Source: Eubacterium limosum
Lineage (GTDB): Bacteria; Bacillota; Clostridia; Eubacteriales; Eubacteriaceae
Assembly: GCF_000807675.2 (NCBI RefSeq)
Contig: NZ_CP019962.1
Coordinates: 1,550,001 to 1,614,000, forward strand
Direction of reading: 5' to 3'
DNA length: 64,000 nt
Of the stretch, positions 63,451 through 64,000 are shown piece by piece. The notes under the pieces were generated by a model. That model worked only from the letters and a program-made list of their open reading frames with translations. It made no database searches and was not told where the DNA came from. Position numbers and translations under genes: made by a program. Numbering within the stretch: the first letter of the stretch is position 1; each line of letters begins with the position of its first letter.

Positions 63451-63942
63451 TTAAGAAAAGCTATACTCATAAGGTTCCCTGTTACGAATAACGAAAGGAA
63501 AAATCGAAAGCATAAAAGGAAAAATGATACTGAGTACGAGAAACAGTACTGCAGAATCCGAATAATATAATTTATATAATCGGTAGTATGCGGCATAGTT
63601 GTATACAGCGATTGCAATTCCAATAATCCAGCCGAAAAAAGGAATTGCAATCAAAGCGCCGCTGCAGATAGACGCAATGGGTAAAATCACCTGTGCATAA
63701 GGGATTTTAAGCGAGCTGATTGTCACTTTTTCACCGATAATTTCGCCTAATATAAAGAGTTTAATAATCGGAATCCAAGCTAACCATGGATACTCGATAT
63801 TTTTTTTCAAAGCCATGGTATAGAGCCCAAAGCTGGAGAAAATGTATAGAGCGATTGGTATAAGACAGATAAATAGGACGGTAAGGATACCGAGCCCTGC
63901 CACAAACGCCACTAAACTGGCGACGAGCGAAGTTTCAAGCAT
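63451..63942 (-). CDS. Multi-span membrane protein (paralogue of its neighbour)
   Basis: 163 residues from ATG 63942 with AAAGGAGG about 8 bases upstream. About four spans; GLYTMALKKNIEYPWLAW and LFLVLSIIFPFMLSIFPFVI repeat the core of the preceding-numbered gene, without the Tyr-rich N-terminus and the DUF4190-like part. Both may be predicted as DUF5684-type small membrane proteins. Function unknown. Confidence 0.78.
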   Translation of the reverse strand: MLETSLVASLVAFVAGLGILTVLFICLIPIALYIFSSFGLYTMALKKNIEYPWLAWIPIIKLFILGEIIGEKVTISSLKIPYAQVILPIASICSGALIAIPFFGWIIGIAIAVYNYAAYYRLYKLYYSDSAVLFLVLSIIFPFMLSIFPFVIRNREPYEYSFS

Positions 63943-64000
63943 GTTCAACACCTCCTTTGTTAACCGTATCATTGTATCCTAGATGAAACAAAATTACAAA

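Noticed and set aside
1-64000. Insertion sequences, prophage or integrase genes
   Set aside because: No transposase, integrase, or terminal repeats with target duplications were found, despite the mosaic composition.

Overview
The window looks like chromosome of a low-to-mid GC, single-membrane, anaerobic Firmicute, most likely a Clostridia member close to Eubacterium/Acetobacterium. This placement is inference from gene content: strong AGGAGG-type ribosome sites, TTG/GTG starts, two LytR-CpsA-Psr (LCP) wall ligases, superoxide reductase plus rubrerythrin, a GlgC/GlgD pair, and the remains of a Re-citrate-synthase-type gene beside aconitase. No rRNA or CRISPR was seen; one tRNA-Ala is present.

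Layout. 1-9.5 kb: a minus-strand glycogen operon (glgB-glgP-glgC-glgD-glgA, then a GH13 glycosidase cut by the window edge). 9.7-11.3 kb: two tandem YihY/BrkB membrane proteins. 11.6-14.1 kb: a decayed isopropylmalate/Re-citrate-synthase-like gene followed by an intact aconitase. 14.3-41.8 kb: a large wall-polysaccharide region flanked by two LCP genes. It holds the dTDP-L-rhamnose genes (rfbD, rfbA, rfbC, rfbB), a Wzm/Wzt-type ABC exporter, two giant paralogous glycosyltransferases, a UDP-glucose dehydrogenase, further GT2 enzymes, a DUF2142 membrane protein, a repeat-rich amidase/glucosaminidase, a WbbL-like rhamnosyltransferase, an initiating polyprenyl-phosphate sugar transferase, a small set SMR + GtrB-like GT2 + DUF2304, and galE. 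Base composition alternates sharply along this region, so it appears assembled from blocks of different origin. 42-44 kb: an uncharacterised coiled-coil/acidic membrane protein pair. 44.3-46.6 kb: a polar amino-acid ABC transporter. 46.6-64 kb: mostly housekeeping and stress genes: a processive GT2, ECF S component, P1 peptidase, HAD phosphatase, DUF488, DEAD-box helicase, MATE pump, a GT4 + acyltransferase pair, superoxide reductase, rubrerythrin, two Nudix enzymes, an orphan ArsD-like protein, tRNA-Ala, DUF1848, patatin, and two paralogous membrane proteins.

How the central genes may work together (inference): RfbABCD make dTDP-rhamnose. The polyprenyl-phosphate sugar transferase starts a lipid-linked chain, WbbL-like and multi-domain GT2 enzymes extend it, the ABC pair exports it, and the LCP proteins ligate it to peptidoglycan. 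The GT2/DUF2304/SMR trio with the DUF2142 protein resembles the streptococcal GacI-GacL type of extracytoplasmic side-chain decoration.

The most unusual non-coding signal is an 832-base gene-free stretch (32,801-33,632). It carries three exact DnaA boxes and one near-match, two AT-rich tracts, palindromes and a repeated 12-mer, arranged as two similar modules with no dnaA, dnaN or rpmH beside them. Other points for a second look are a 4 x 306 bp almost identical tandem repeat in the amidase, a lysine-rich tail on GlgB, a likely one-base frameshift removing the tail of one LCP protein, a 23-bp perfect inverted repeat exactly where base composition drops, and the pseudogene beside aconitase.
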